Source of the DNA: Argyresthia goedartella | Taxonomy: Eukaryota > Arthropoda > Insecta > Lepidoptera > Argyresthiidae | Assembly: GCA_949825045.1 (NCBI GenBank) | Contig: OX463815.1 | Location: 16,175,231 to 16,239,230, forward strand | Length of the DNA: 64,000 nucleotides | Direction: 5' to 3' | Shown here: positions 32,640 through 43,538 of the stretch, one piece after another | Numbering within the stretch: position 1 is the first letter of the stretch | Layout: every line of letters starts with the position of its first letter | Notes under the pieces: generated by a model | Databases searched by the model: none | What the model was told of the DNA's origin: nothing | What the model saw: only the letters and a program-made list of their open reading frames with translations | Made by a program: the position numbers and the translations under genes

Positions 32640-32936
32640 CACAAGGAGCTGGGGTGGCTTCCGATCCATCTTCGCCGTGATATTTTACGAAAACCCCGCT
32701 ACCCCACATATCTTCGTGAACGTTTTGAGTTTGTTTTCCCTATGGATAGTAATCTGAGTTCTCACACGGCGTCTCTCCTTTTAATACCTCGGCGTAACAC
32801 TGCCGCTTACGAACACTCCTCTAGGTTAAGGGCAATCAGACTGCGGAACGCACTTCCCTGCGCTATTAGGGATAGTCCCTCAATTTCCCCTTTAAGGAAA
32901 AGATTGAAAGTGCATTTCCTTTCTCTTCTGAAATAG
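32640..32936 (+). pseudogene. Jockey/CR1-like LINE reverse transcriptase, C-terminal remnant
   Basis: The frame reads LGWLPIHLRRD, then PTYLRERFEF, then LLIPRRNTAAYEHS, IRLRNALPCAIRDSP and a terminal KVHFLSLLK before the stop. This is the order found at the C-terminus of jockey/CR1-type non-LTR polyproteins, after the reverse transcriptase palm and thumb. About 30 residues normally found between the first two blocks are missing, and the whole 5' part is absent. The 51.9-52.4 kb remnant on the minus strand covers an adjacent part of a similar protein. Dead on arrival by 5' truncation. Confidence 0.7.
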
Positions 32937-33030
32937 GTATTGTACCATATAAAGGTAGGTGTATATGTATGATATATTATAGTTTATTTATGAGTTTTGT
33001 ATTTTGTATAGTTAATGTATATATTTTATT

Positions 33031-33415
33031 TACTTGTGGCTCTGTGAGTTGTAGACCTCGCGAGTGATACAGGAAATTTGCGTCTTTTCAAATTATTTTC
33101 CACCCCCTCACATCCCCGACCCCTTGAAGTTTATCGAAAACAAGTGAAGTGATTATAAATATAAATTATTCCGACTATATTTTCTTTCAATACCACTTAC
33201 AAACTAATGAATGCACCTGGTTACGTAAATGGAGTATGAAAGAAGCCGCACCAATAACTTTGTAAACTACATTTTGTTATCTTAAATCCAATCTATTAAC
33301 GTTTCACTAAAATGTTATAGCTTATGTCATATTCACAATCTTAACAAATCCAATTACACCTCATTTGTTAAAATCTATCTAGCCGTTTGGGCTGTAGCGG
33401 TTTTTGTAGAAGTTT
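33031..33415 (+). repeat. Repeat Z, copy 1
   Basis: It matches the reverse complement of 58,840-59,222: GTGGCTCTGTGAGTTGTAGA, CCTCGCGAG, CCCCGACCCCTTGAAGTTTA, GCACCTGGTTACGTAAATGG and CATTTGTTAAAAT/GCCGTTTGGGCTG. The middle shares a short block with repeat Y. Confidence 0.7.
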
Positions 33416-33419
33416 CAAA

Positions 33420-34250
33420 CCCATATCTCCGCCATTTTGTAGTATTTTCAAAATCGAATCGACAAAAAAACTATTTAATATAGAAACTACCCACAATAAC
33501 TCGCGAGAATTTTCGCCCAATCCTGAATGGATACGCTTCGATCGCTCGGTCAATTTGGTATTTTATTCATATTTTGAAAGTAATTTTCTTACATTAAATA
33601 AAAACAACAGTTTTATTGCGCACTAGGACTGTCCTGTTCCATAAACTCCCCTGACCTGTCCAGGTTTGCTGGAAGAAATCTCTCTTTAGATATAACCTCG
33701 CCTTTGCTTTTAACATTTCTTGTAATTGTCTGTACCTATTTTCATTGCAATAAAGAATATTAATATGCATTAAAATACGTAGCTGCCTGACTCCGTAATT
33801 TTCGCCCAAGCTTATAACTTATAAGAATAGTTTTGTATAGAATTTACATAGTTGGCCAAATGTAAGCATTTTTCTTCTCAGTTATGTTTCTAACATCATG
33901 CAAGTTTGCATGTAAAGACGTTTTTTATTTCCCAAGCAAGCGTTTCTCTCTACGTAAGTGTTTTTGTACTATTTATTTGACGTTACTAGAATAAGTACTT
34001 ATTTAACAACAATATTTTGTGTAAGTTAAAATAAGGCTTGCAAACTGTTCATAAACACTTTTAATACACACATACACTCTTTAAATAAAAAAGGTTTTTC
34101 ACGATTACAAAAGTTTTCGTTCAAACGAAAAGGGTCCAACAAATATATTTCAAGTCTTTTACTATCCAGGAATGGAATCGGTTTAGTTTTCACAAAAATA
34201 GAGAAAGGAATAAGGTCCAAGCTAACTTCAATCGTTGTCGCAGTCACAGG
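33420..34250. other. No gene seen
   Basis: AT-rich DNA. TCGATCGCTCGGTCAA at about 33,538 recalls the head of repeat W in inverse orientation, but nothing else of W follows. Confidence 0.35.
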
Positions 34251-34257
34251 TTATCCA

Positions 34258-34450
34258 ACTAATATTATAAATGTCAAAGTAGCGTATGTTTAGATTTTTG
34301 TATATGTGTGTGTTTGTGCCTCAATCACGCTAAAACCGCTGAATGGATTTGAATTAAATTTGGCACAGATAGAGTTTCTGAGCTAGATTAACATATAGTA
34401 TTTTTATCGGACTGCACCAGAAAGAGGGTAACGTTATCTCGGTAAATGAT
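34258..34450 (+). repeat. Common lepidopteran dispersed repeat
   Basis: CTAATATTATAAATG, CTCAATCACGCTAAAACCGC, TGAATGGATTTGAATTAAAT and TTTGGCACAGATAG fit the widespread lepidopteran repeat that starts with 'AATATTATAAATGCGAAAG' and is often classed as Helitron-like. Class not determinable here. Confidence 0.6.
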
Positions 34451-34454
34451 AATT

Positions 34455-34958
34455 CCTAGGAACGCGTAGATGAAGTTGCGAGCATCAGCTATTAGTTGCC
34501 ATAAATTATGCTGTACTAAATTTTACAAGAGTTTCTACGCAAAGAAGCAGGAAGGTTATAACTGAATAGTTGCGTATAAAAACGATGCTAATGAGAGAGT
34601 AAACAAATCACAACCCATGTTTAAACGAGCGAGACATTAGGACACAGCACAGCAAGCAAAGGAGCAAACAGCCTTACGGTAATACGAATACGCCTATACT
34701 AATACGAATATTTACTTCCTACTTTGCAACCTCTTTCTCAACCCGATAGTATTTAGGTACCTAGTTAACTGAGCGCTTATTCATAGTCATCTAAACGCCG
34801 CTGTTTAGACGATAATTGCATTTGCGGATGAAGGCCGACACTCCACAGATTATAGTGCAATTACCCACTTGTCCGGGCTGTCGTTGGTTGTGAAGCTGCT
34901 GCGATTACACCGAGAATGATAGCAGTTCTCCGCGTCAGCTCACCTATGATTACAATAA
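34455..34958. other. No gene seen
   Basis: No element or exon recognised. Confidence 0.35.
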
Positions 34959-34959
34959 C

Positions 34960-35062
34960 AAGTTTTTTTTTGTGTAGCCTGGCACACTGCTGGCAAAGAC
35001 CTCTCGCTTGGGAATCACAGCCTAAACCACAACACCACAAAGGTCGAAATATTTGAGGGGTA
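34960..35062 (-). repeat. Diverged tRNA-headed SINE fragment
   Basis: On the minus strand GACCTTTGTGGTGTTGTGG and AAGCGAGAGGTC resemble the S-family head (GACCTCTGTGGYGTTG). The box B region is degenerate. Confidence 0.45.
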
Positions 35063-36112
35063 TTATTTAATGCAGTTACCATAAAAACACCCGCAGTACG
35101 GTGGATGGCAGCTAACCAAAAATTGCGCTTGACTCGCGTAAAGACCCCTTCCATACAGTAAGCTCTAGCTTCCGTCCGGTTTCGGAAAAATCTGCACGTG
35201 TAAAATCCCAATGTAGTTTTTTCAACTGGCAACACTGCCGGGAATAGCCAATGAAACTAGCTTCCGGTTGATATCTCACACTTGATTGGTCGAGAGAAAA
35301 GTTCATTATAAAAAAATATATTTTAGCGAGTATTTTCGTTGGCGCCATGACGGCTCTACCCAGTATAGTTACATATTTCCTTTAAAATATCAGTTTCGTC
35401 TTCAAAATTACTTAATTGTTGTGAATGAATAGGTCAACGTCAAATTTTAATCAATACTTATCAAGCAACTTTTATATTGTAATACAAGCTACGGTTAATA
35501 TAACTCAGCATCATGATAATTCTAGAGCAAATACATTTGTAGTAAGACTATTCTTTGCCAGCTCCTAATAACTGTATCAACAGCATCTATTAAATAATTT
35601 CTACGACTCTAATTTCATATTGTAACCTCTTTTTTGTAATTGATGACTGAATATATTGTCCTAGATTTTTATTATTATTTCTAAATTGCCCTAGCTCCGG
35701 CTCATAAATAAATAATCTTTAGTCTACCTACAATACTGCCTAGAAAGAGGGATGCTCTGATTAGGATGTTCTATTCAATTCGACCTAAAATCGTCAAAAA
35801 TCGACAAAAAACGTGCTAATTTTCATGAAAAAATAATTTGAATAATTAATTCAGTAATTGAATAAATAAATTCAATACCTAATTTTGATGTTATAATTTG
35901 ATTTTATAGCCGGACTGATATTGAAGCTCTAAAATGTATAGTTACAATTTTTTCTGCTGAGTTTAAAATTTTGATGCTAATTATTTATCGGTAGCACTGT
36001 CTTGTACTATTTTGTTAGTGAATTGGCGCTGCTGGCTGTTTTATATTCTGTTGCGGCAGGAAAAATGACGAAATTATGTAATAGAAGCTGTTCCATTAAC
36101 TCGTTGCTTACA
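35063..36112. other. No firm gene; a few promoter-like motifs
   Basis: Between 35,190 and 35,365 there is a modest GC rise with CCAAT (about 35,247), GATTGG and TTGGCGCC (35,339-35,346), and an ATG inside GCGCCATGACGG that opens only a 12-codon frame. The rest is AT-rich. Confidence 0.3.
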
Positions 36113-36117
36113 TACTA

Positions 36118-36695
36118 AAACCGGTCAAGTGCGAGTCGGACTCGCGCATGAAGGGTTCCGTACCAGCGTACGGAACCCTGTAGGGATGGTGTTGAGTGAA
36201 TAGTATTGATTTTACATAGCAAAATGTTGTTTACAAAGTTATTGTTGTGGCTACTTTCATACTCCATGTACGTAACGAGGTGCATTTAATCTTTGGCTTA
36301 TTCTTCTTCTTCGTTCTATATTATTTATTTTTTTCATAATTTTAGACTGCCTTGTTGGAGATAAGGGAGGGAGTGGTAGTTTTTTGCACTTTTTTGATCA
36401 TAACTTTTAATGTTATCAAAACTTAAATAATAAATATATATTTCTGAAAAGTTTATAAAGAGTACTTTTCAACGATAACCTTCATGACTTACTGCGGTGT
36501 TTTTTTTTTCATTTTGTCATTTGAACGCCTCCACTTTTTTGTAGGCACAATTTTTTTCATATGAGACTCAAGACTCTATCTCTTATAGTTCCTGTACAGT
36601 AAATGCCTGTGACAGACGGACAGACCGACGGACTTACACGCGAGTGATCCTATAAGGGATCCTTTTTTACCTTTTAAGGTACGGAACCATATAAA
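36118..36695 (+). repeat. Repeat Y, near complete
   Basis: Head ACCGGTCAAGTGCGAGTCGG, body with TGTAGGGATGGTGTTGAGTG, then CAGACGGACAGACCGACGG and AAGGTACGGAACC at the end. An internal perfect 12-bp inverted repeat (AGGGTTCCGTAC/GTACGGAACCCT, 36,152-36,179) arises near the head. Confidence 0.8.
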
Positions 36696-36699
36696 GACG

Positions 36700-37280
36700 C
36701 TAGGCACAGGTGCATAAAAATTGTTTAATGTTGCACTTATAATATACCATGTATTAATTGGGATTCAACGATTTGCTTCATTATAAACTAATTAGTCTAC
36801 AGAGAGCTTTTTTTTATAATTCTACTAAAAATCAAGATCAATATCCATTTCAGCCCGATGTGACTTCTCAAAAACCGAGGGCAGTTGGGACGGATCGCGA
36901 TTTTGAACCCTATGGTAATACAATTTAAAACCTATAACGGAAAAGTGGCGTCAGCTAACGCTGTTCGTAACTGAGGGGTTAAGAAAGCGAATAGAAATTT
37001 CAACACTACACATAGCTTTTCCCTGCTTGCTCTACTTTTTATGTCTAAACATGGTTTTCTGGAAGAAATCTCTTGTTAGAGATCACCTGGCCTTTGTACA
37101 GTTTTATGATATAAATTATTAATCACATTGAATTACGCTAGTTAATCATCATGATCGGAGCTCAATTATACTAGATACGAGTAGATACAGCAGTAAACTA
37201 TTCCACAGGTTTAGTCGCCACAGCAGTGATTGTTTTGTGACCGCAGCCGCCTCCGTGCTCAACTCACTTACTTTGTGTAT
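36700..37280. other. No gene seen
   Basis: AT-rich DNA leading into a LINE remnant. Confidence 0.35.
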
Positions 37281-37285
37281 TTACT

Positions 37286-37597
37286 GAGTTTCTACGCTTT
37301 AAAGACGTGTTAAAGAGGCATATGAAGCGCTGCGACATAGACCCGGACACCTGGGAAGATCGTGCAAACCAGCGACCAGAATGGAGGCATCTCGCACAAA
37401 AGAAGATTTTTGAATTCGAAGCACGGCGTCGCGCTGACCTGGACAAGAAGCGAGATGAAGCCACGGCTCGAACACCTGCAGCCATTAACTATAATTATGA
37501 GAACGGCACACTTAAATGTGCAACCTGTGGAAAAACGTTTAAGGCCAAGATTGGCTACGTCAGCCACATTCGGGCACACCAGCGACGCCCGCTTTAG
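37286..37597 (+). pseudogene. LINE polyprotein C-terminus with C2H2-type zinc finger
   Basis: The open frame reads RFKDVLKRHMKRCDIDP, WEDRANQRPEWR, a Lys/Arg-rich helix, and then a zinc finger of form C-x2-C-x12-H-x3-H (about 37,518-37,580), ending AHQRRPL. This order is the C-terminal signature of a group of non-LTR retrotransposon polyproteins ('RFKDxLK...CGRxCxSRIGLxSHxRxH'). It is not a stand-alone transcription factor. The frame stays open upstream, but its sequence stops resembling the family just before RFKD, so the copy is 5' truncated. A likely 3' UTR continues to about 37,650. The finger is thought to bind nucleic acid in intact elements. Confidence 0.65.
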
Positions 37598-37690
37598 GTC
37601 TTTGGCAGTCGCCGTAGCCGTATCGGCTTGGAGGACATCATCATTTACTGAGTAAATGTTACAATAGATTATGAACACGCCACCTGTTGA

Positions 37691-37757
37691 TCAGTGCTGG
37701 GGAGTAGAGGTACACTCTACTCATCAGTGCTGGGGAGTAGAGGTACACTCTACTCAT
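37691..37757. repeat. 33-bp tandem duplication
   Basis: Two identical units beginning TCAGTGCTGGGGAGTAGAGG at 37,691 and 37,724. Confidence 0.9.
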
Positions 37758-37759
37758 CA

Positions 37760-38433
37760 CCATTCACCTGTGTCAAATAAGTGGGCGATAGTTCAAGCTA
37801 TTTTTGTCAGCCAAGGGTTGCATCCATCTTTATAGACAATGTTCTTGGAATATTGCTGCTAAATTTAGAAGAGTGGGTTTTGTAATGCTAGTTTTATTCG
37901 GTTTAATCTAACATTACCCTTGTTCCTTGTTTCATATGTATGATCGTATGATTTTTTCGACTTAAGACTTTTGAATAGCAGAAAAAATAACAAACAAAAA
38001 ATACAAAAAAATTGACAAAAAAAACGTTTACCTCACAGTGGTGGAGACTCACGCTAGGAGGCGATCTAGAAAAATGGTCTGTATTACCAGCGACCAAAAT
38101 TCTTATTAATTATTTTGTAGCAAAAAGAAGCGGTTACTTGGCTGTCAGTAGAACGGCGGTTTTCGAGCAACACATCTGAGATTCTTGTTTCTCAAGTATG
38201 AATGAATCAGATTTTCTGAAAGTTCGATAATACTTAATAAAATAAGACACCAGTCTAGATAGTATGATTGATTGATGACAGAAAACTTTAGGAAATATAA
38301 GTCAGCCTTCTGTTGTCATAATAATATAAAACCAATCACAGGCGATGAGGTTCGTTGCTCCCTTCGCTTAATGAAGTTCAACAAGAGTCCGGGCCACCCA
38401 CGACGACATATCAGCAGAAGTGCTGAATATATA
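37760..38433. other. No gene seen
   Basis: Mixed DNA. A GC-richer stretch at 38,340-38,420 (GAGTCCGGGCCACCCACGAC) just before the mariner is unassigned. Confidence 0.35.
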
Positions 38434-38435
38434 TA

Positions 38436-39731
38436 CATAGTCAGGTCATAAGTTCTGTCACATGTGCAATATGAAATAATTTAGACATGTTTATTATTTA
38501 TGTAAACATTTATATAGCAAAATGAACTGAATAAAACATAGATTCTTATGGTAATAAAGTTTATTCAAAATGACCCCCGCGATTTTGAATACAGGCCTTT
38601 ATTCTGCGCGGCCAGTCGTCTATCGCAGCACGAACGAGGTCCATGTCAATATCGGCAGCTGCCTTAATCAAGGATGCCTTGAGTGACTCCAAATCAGGAT
38701 GAGGCTTTGAGCAGGCCTTTTCCTCCAAGTGTTGCCATATCTTGTAATCTAACGGACTCAAATCTGGACTGGAGGAGGGCCAGTCTTCGTGCCGGATGAA
38801 GTCGATTTCACGCGCCGCCAGCCAGTCTTGTGTGCTTTTCGCTCTATGAGCTGGCGCAGAATCTTGTTGGAATACCCAGTGCCTGTTATTAAACATGGTA
38901 TGAGAAACAGGTTCCACAAGGTTCTTGAGGACTGTATTTTGATACACAACTGCATTCGTTTTTACGCCTTTCTCACAAAAATGTACCTCAGTTAAGAAGA
39001 GACTCCCAACCAAACCATGAGCGAGGATGGAAAATGACCTCGTTGGACACGCGGAATACGGTTGCTCGCTTCTTCACTGCTGTGTGCGTACACCTTATCA
39101 TTTTGTTTGTTGTAGCTCTCTTCCACGGTGAAAATTTTTTCATCCGAAAAAATAATTTCCCGATGTTTTTTTCCCGCGTACCGCTTCAACAAAGCGCGGC
39201 ATCTCTTCAGTCTCAGGTCCATTAAACGAGCGTCCAAACGATGTCCTGTTTTTCTTCGATATGCCCTAAGCCCTAAGTCTTTATTTAAAACCCTTTTCAT
39301 CGTGGTCCTGCTTAACCCCATCTGAAGGGCCAACAGTTTCTGCTTACGTATGGGATTTCTTTGAATTCGCGCCTTCACAGCTTTTATCACTGCTGGAGTC
39401 CTAACAGAGCGAGGGCGACCACTTCTTGACCTGTCTTCTACACTAAGAGTCTTCATTGTATCGTTTTATGGTACGATAAACGAATCTTTTGGTTATATTC
39501 AAATTTTTCAGTAAGTCGAAAATCTGAATTGGCACGTAACCGCAACGATGCAACGCAATAACTGCGACACGGTCTTCTTTAAGTGTCCACTCCATATTTA
39601 AAAATGAGGAAAATTCTAAAAAGTACACATTTTTATTTTCATGAAAAATACGAATTCAATAAACTTTTTTGTGGCCAGCGTTCTAAATTCAAAAGTTTTT
39701 ATTGTGTGACAGAACTTATGACCTGACTGTG
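38436..39731 (-). mobile_element. Mariner-type transposon, copy 2 (defective)
   Basis: Ends CATAGTCAGGTCATAAGTTC and the matching right end, with TA at 38,434-38,435 and 39,732-39,733. Length 1,296 bp, against 1,309 bp for the copy at 17,657. By eye I count about 20 substitutions and three indels (two 7-bp deletions, one 1-bp insertion) relative to that copy. Flanking DNA differs, so these are separate insertions. Confidence 0.92.
38561..39595 (-). pseudogene. Tc1/mariner transposase, two frameshifts
   Basis: It is the same DD37D transposase as at 17,782-18,822. An extra A near 39,445 breaks the frame after ...KRYNEDS. A 7-bp deletion near 38,996 breaks it again after ...MVWLGVS. Between and after the breaks all three catalytic blocks remain readable (FSDEKIF, VFQQDSAPAHR, PDLSPLDYK). 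It could not make a full transposase but keeps both termini, so it could be moved in trans by the intact copy. Confidence 0.9.
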
Positions 39732-39739
39732 TATATATA

Positions 39740-40163
39740 TTGGACAATGACATTACCCATCAATGTGAACAACTTTTCCCAAGTAACATATAGTCGCAAA
39801 TGAAAAAAAAACTCGTCCCTCAGTAAGTTGACCCGATCAGCTGAATACAAGTTACTATTCATTCATTATAGAGTTACGCTCTTGTCGGAGGAGTTCCTTC
39901 CATATACTCCTTCACACTGTACTCTCCTTGACGTCCTGATATATATATATGTTTTTTGGACAATGACATTACCCATCAATATGAACAACTTTTCCCAAGA
40001 AACATATAGTCGCAAATGAAAAAAAAACTCGTCCCTCAGTAAGTTGACCCGATCAACTGAATACAAGTTACTATTCATTCATTATTTAAGATTTACGCTC
40101 TTGTCGGTGGAGTTCCTTCCAAATACTCCTTCACACTGCACTCTCCTTGACGTCCTGATATAT
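39740..40163 (+). repeat. 216-bp tandem duplication beside the mariner
   Basis: Units at 39,740-39,955 and 39,956-40,163 start TTGGACAATGACATTACCCA and end CTCCTTGACGTCCTGATAT. They differ at several positions. The first unit begins 7 bp after the mariner's right TA. Confidence 0.92.
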
Positions 40164-40189
40164 GACAAGTTACTATAGGAGACCCAATC

Positions 40190-40252
40190 ATTTTTTTTTT
40201 TTGCGACTATATATATTTCTTGGGTACTTATGGGTACTATCATTCCCCAAAA
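40190..40252 (-). repeat. Partial inverted copy of the 216-bp unit's 5' part
   Basis: The complement reads AATGATAGTACCCATAAG, CCCAAGAAATATATATAGTC and GCAAA, matching CATTACCCATCAA...CCCAAGAAACATATAGTCGC of the unit. With the direct copies this makes a potential hairpin-forming element. Confidence 0.6.
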
Positions 40253-40259
40253 TATAATC

Positions 40260-40540
40260 AGCTAATTAAATGTCACCTTGTATAATGATTTATAAATAAT
40301 TATACCAAACTTGACATAGCGTAGCCGCTGGAAATGTATAGATTAAAGAAATGTATATATAATAGAAATTGAAAGGTTCTTATGAGAGCGAGCCAATAGA
40401 TTTCCCGCTATATAACAAAAAGTATCACAAAAATAAATTAAACTTTGGGCTTTAACCGGCTAAGCCTTAATTAAAATAAATATTATGATAATAATAAATG
40501 TAGCCCATTATATGAGTGAGTTTAAGCCATACTTTACCAC
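40260..40540. other. No gene seen
   Basis: AT-rich DNA. Confidence 0.35.
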
Positions 40541-40544
40541 GCTG

Positions 40545-40605
40545 GCTCAGTGTGGTTGGTGGAGGAGTCTTACGACCACTACCACGTAGTGATAGTAGCC
40601 AGTTA
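40545..40605 (+). repeat. RTE-type LINE 3' UTR scrap
   Basis: CCACGCTGGCTCAGTGTGGT followed by TGGTGGA resembles the '..ACGCTGGCCCAGTGCGGGTTGG..' segment common in lepidopteran RTE 3' regions. Confidence 0.45.
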
Positions 40606-40919
40606 AAATTAATTTTTATTAAATGTTAATTATAAAATTAAAAGAATAACCAAGGCCGTCAGTAGCTGCTAGGAAAAGTTGTCACGTTACAGATGTTAAT
40701 AGAAATAACCCGCTGTAACGGAGGCTAAATAGACTTAGAGGATGATAGAAATTTAGACATTAGGTCCTAAAAGTCAAGAAATGAAAGAAAGAAAGTATTA
40801 GGAGGGTGAGCTCTTTTACTTTACATTATTTTCATAAGACTATTTACAACCTGACACTATGTACAACCTCACAATATCTTGGCTCTGGGAGAATCCCCCG
40901 GGCGTCGTAGAGTTGGGCG

Positions 40920-41115
40920 GACAGAACTAGTAGGCTGGGAGTGTAGCAACAGTCTCCAGATATTCTAGCAAGTTGCTAGAATATCTGAATAAGCTGGAGA
41001 TGTAGCAGTTGTGGCATAGCAGTAGTCGCAGAAAAAACAGCAGGTTAGAGGTATAGCAGTGGACGCAGAACTTCAGCAGGCTGGAGACGTATCAGTTATC
41101 TCTGACGCAGAGTTC
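40920..41115. repeat. Degenerate tandem repeat with embedded 31-bp palindrome
   Basis: The word AGCAGGCTGGAGATGTAGCA recurs in diverged form four times (near 40,930, 40,992, 41,040 and 41,078), spaced about 40-60 bp. Inside lies CAGATATTCTAGCAA-G-TTGCTAGAATATCTG (40,957-40,987), a perfect 15-bp palindrome. Confidence 0.6.
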
Positions 41116-41119
41116 TATC

Positions 41120-41610
41120 AGAGATCCATTCCAAGGTTCAAATTTCAAGATTTGAATTCAAATTCTCCTAGAGGCCAGGAAACTATAACTCCAGGGACGA
41201 GAATGCTACGTACAAAAACATAAATCAGACAGAATATAGACAATGAATTCACAAAAACAATTTGCAATGAAAATAATGAAGCGAAGTAAATAAATATAAG
41301 TTCCAATAACGTAAACCCTTTCGTAAGGCTGAACTAAAAATCAAAAGAAGTACATACCCCAATGCAATCTTATTACCCTGAGCCAGAGCCTTGAGTAGAA
41401 TATGAATATAGCGAGCGACACTTGGATTTCCAGTGTTTGACGAGATCCTGCAGGTACGTTTTTTAGTTTAGGCATGGAAAACCCTACAAAGTTATTAGGA
41501 TATATTGATAAAATTAGTCAAAAACAATGTCCTTCATCATCTTCCCCACAAAACAACCTATCGGCACACCTGGATTATATATCGTTGCAACCTTGCAACG
41601 CCAACCGACC
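41120..41610. other. No gene seen
   Basis: No recognised features. Confidence 0.35.
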
Positions 41611-41612
41611 AA

Positions 41613-41640
41613 ACTTCCTGATGTGCTTACATCAGGAAGT
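41613..41640. other. Perfect 12-bp-stem hairpin, 4-nt loop
   Basis: ACTTCCTGATGT, GCTT, ACATCAGGAAGT. No T tract follows, so it is not terminator-like. Confidence 0.7.
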
Positions 41641-41644
41641 ACAA

Positions 41645-42585
41645 AGCCTTCTACAGACTTGATGGCTTATGTATATGTGTCACAACACAGTGTAACTGTA
41701 GGCGAGCACACTAATTGCATCCACGTGCAATCCTATAGTTATTATGTTTCGCCACAAGCGCGTTAACATGGTGAGGAGACGAAGACGCTATTACTGACCA
41801 ACGGCGTACCTACGTATGGGCATTGCAGTGGCCAACCAGTGAACCTCGTTTGCGCCATTATGTAACTACTGAGTAGTTTAAAGTACCTGTCATCTCAATA
41901 AACAAAAGCCAGTATGAATATTGGACCTAGTTATTCGCCTTTGCCAAATACTACTTGTTAACCAACAGATGTGTCAAATTCGAAACACTTCGAAATCGGA
42001 ATATTTTACCCCGCAGTCATTTTTATGATGTAAAATTCTAATGCTTGCTCTTTTTCTTGCGTAAAATTCTAAGTGTGTTGTATTAACTATGTATCGTGCC
42101 GGAGTAGGCATTTCACCAAAAATGCTTCGTTTAAACTCTAACAATCTCAGTAAAATATTGTATTATTATCTTCTCAGATCGGGTTTGAATGAGAGAGGCG
42201 CTAATGATTCGAGTTCTTGGCATTGATCTTTTGATCTTATCTATTGTTGTGCTCAAGATAGATACTTAATACCTCGCTCCGGTGTTTGCAGGGTCAGGTG
42301 TGACCCCATCGGTCAAGTTCACACTTGATATTTCACCTTCTACGAAATTAGTACCTTAGAACTTAAGTTGCTTCAACACACCTTCAACATTTCTAATTTA
42401 ATCTCAAAACGGGCTCCACATTGCCCAGGGGCATTATAAACTAGAAAACTCTTAACCCGAATCTATCACATTGAAATCAATCTTTGCCGATTCATAGCGA
42501 GCTTCATTGGGCAAGGAACTTTGCATGACCTACAAAGCGACGCACTTTTGAGGTGCAAATGAAAACGGATCTTGTTGTCGGGGGT
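41645..42585. other. No gene seen
   Basis: Mixed-composition DNA upstream of the CpG island; no conserved frame or repeat. Confidence 0.35.
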
Positions 42586-42589
42586 GGAA

Positions 42590-43180
42590 GTGTCGCTTCC
42601 GCTCACCGAAGGAGGCGGCGAACTGTGCTGTCTCCCCGCGGGCGGCGCGCGGCGGCGGCGGCGTACGCATGCGGCTCGGCCCGCGCGACCCCGGCAAGAT
42701 GGCGGCCGCAACATGGCCGCCGGGCATCGCGGGGTGCGCACAGCTCCCACAAAACGTCCACATGATTTCCCGTCGCGCTGTCTGACTCCATCCACAATTC
42801 CCCGCAGTAACTATCCATAGATGCAATTTCAACAGACTACGCTCGCGCTGGAAAATTCAGTGATAACGTTGGCCGATGCAATCGCGCGTGCAACAAGTGA
42901 TATTTGTGCGTTTTGGGATCACATGAACCGACCTTATCGTGTTTGCGGAGTGATGTGATCGAGGGTCGTCCGTAAATATAGATGCCCTTTACATGTGTAG
43001 CGGCGCGGGGGAGCCGATCAGCAGTGACATCGTCGTTCCCCGCGACGCGCCGTAACGTCAACACGCCGCCGCCGCCGCCGCCGGCCGCGTCATGCATCGT
43101 CATTGCTCACCCGCGCCGTGCTCCATCCACACTCGCCCGTCCGAGCCGGCGCGCCGCACATAAACAATCTCTGCACGTTG
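42590..43180. promoter_or_regulatory. CpG island with YY1-type sites; likely promoter
   Basis: This is the strongest CpG-rich block in the window. It holds AAGATGGCGGC (42,696-42,706) and AACATGGCCGCC (42,710-42,721), both close to the YY1/Pho consensus and arranged in tandem. ACGCATGCGG (about 42,665, NRF-1-like) and a (GCC)n run (43,063-43,083) are also present. Long frames on both strands reflect GC bias and have no domains. It is probably the promoter and 5' UTR region of a housekeeping-type gene, direction not settled; the coding-like stretch at 43,539 favours the plus strand. Confidence 0.5.
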
Positions 43181-43538
43181 CATAACATGCCCACAGACGA
43201 TGCTCTGATTAAACTCACAAGAAAATTAACTCTGTGAACAAAGATGAAAACATTCCGAGACCTCGTCGCGTCGTAACCAACTATTTAAAATATCCGAAGA
43301 CTGTTAATATTAGACGATAAGTCATCGATATGACGATAAGAAGAGTTCGGCGTGGAGAACGCGCGGCGCCTTCGCCGGAGGGCAGTCACTCTCCGCGGCG
43401 GCAGTGAGACGCGCGCATCGCGGCGTCCCGTCACGTGTCCTGCTCGGTGCAATGCGAGCACGCTTACAGTACGCGAGTGTGTGACGTGTGAATTCCGATG
43501 AGTGCGTCGGGCGGCGGTCGCGGGCCGGCCGGGTAGTG

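Noticed and set aside
34861..35235. 124-codon minus-strand frame
   Set aside because: It runs straight through a SINE fragment and has no domain or splice support.
35339..35378. E2F-like TTGGCGCC with an adjacent start codon as a gene start
   Set aside because: The ATG opens only 12 codons, with no donor in a useful place, and the motif alone is too short to support a promoter call.
36152..36179. Perfect 12-bp hairpin as a regulatory site
   Set aside because: It arises from opposite copies of the GGGTTCCGTAC word inside repeat Y and needs no other explanation.
37286..37597. Host C2H2 zinc-finger gene
   Set aside because: The RFKDVLK and WEDRANQRPEWR segments before the single finger are typical of a LINE polyprotein C-terminus.
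17657..39731. Segmental duplication explaining the two mariner copies
   Set aside because: Similarity stops exactly at the terminal repeats and TA sites. Flanking sequences differ, so these are independent insertions.
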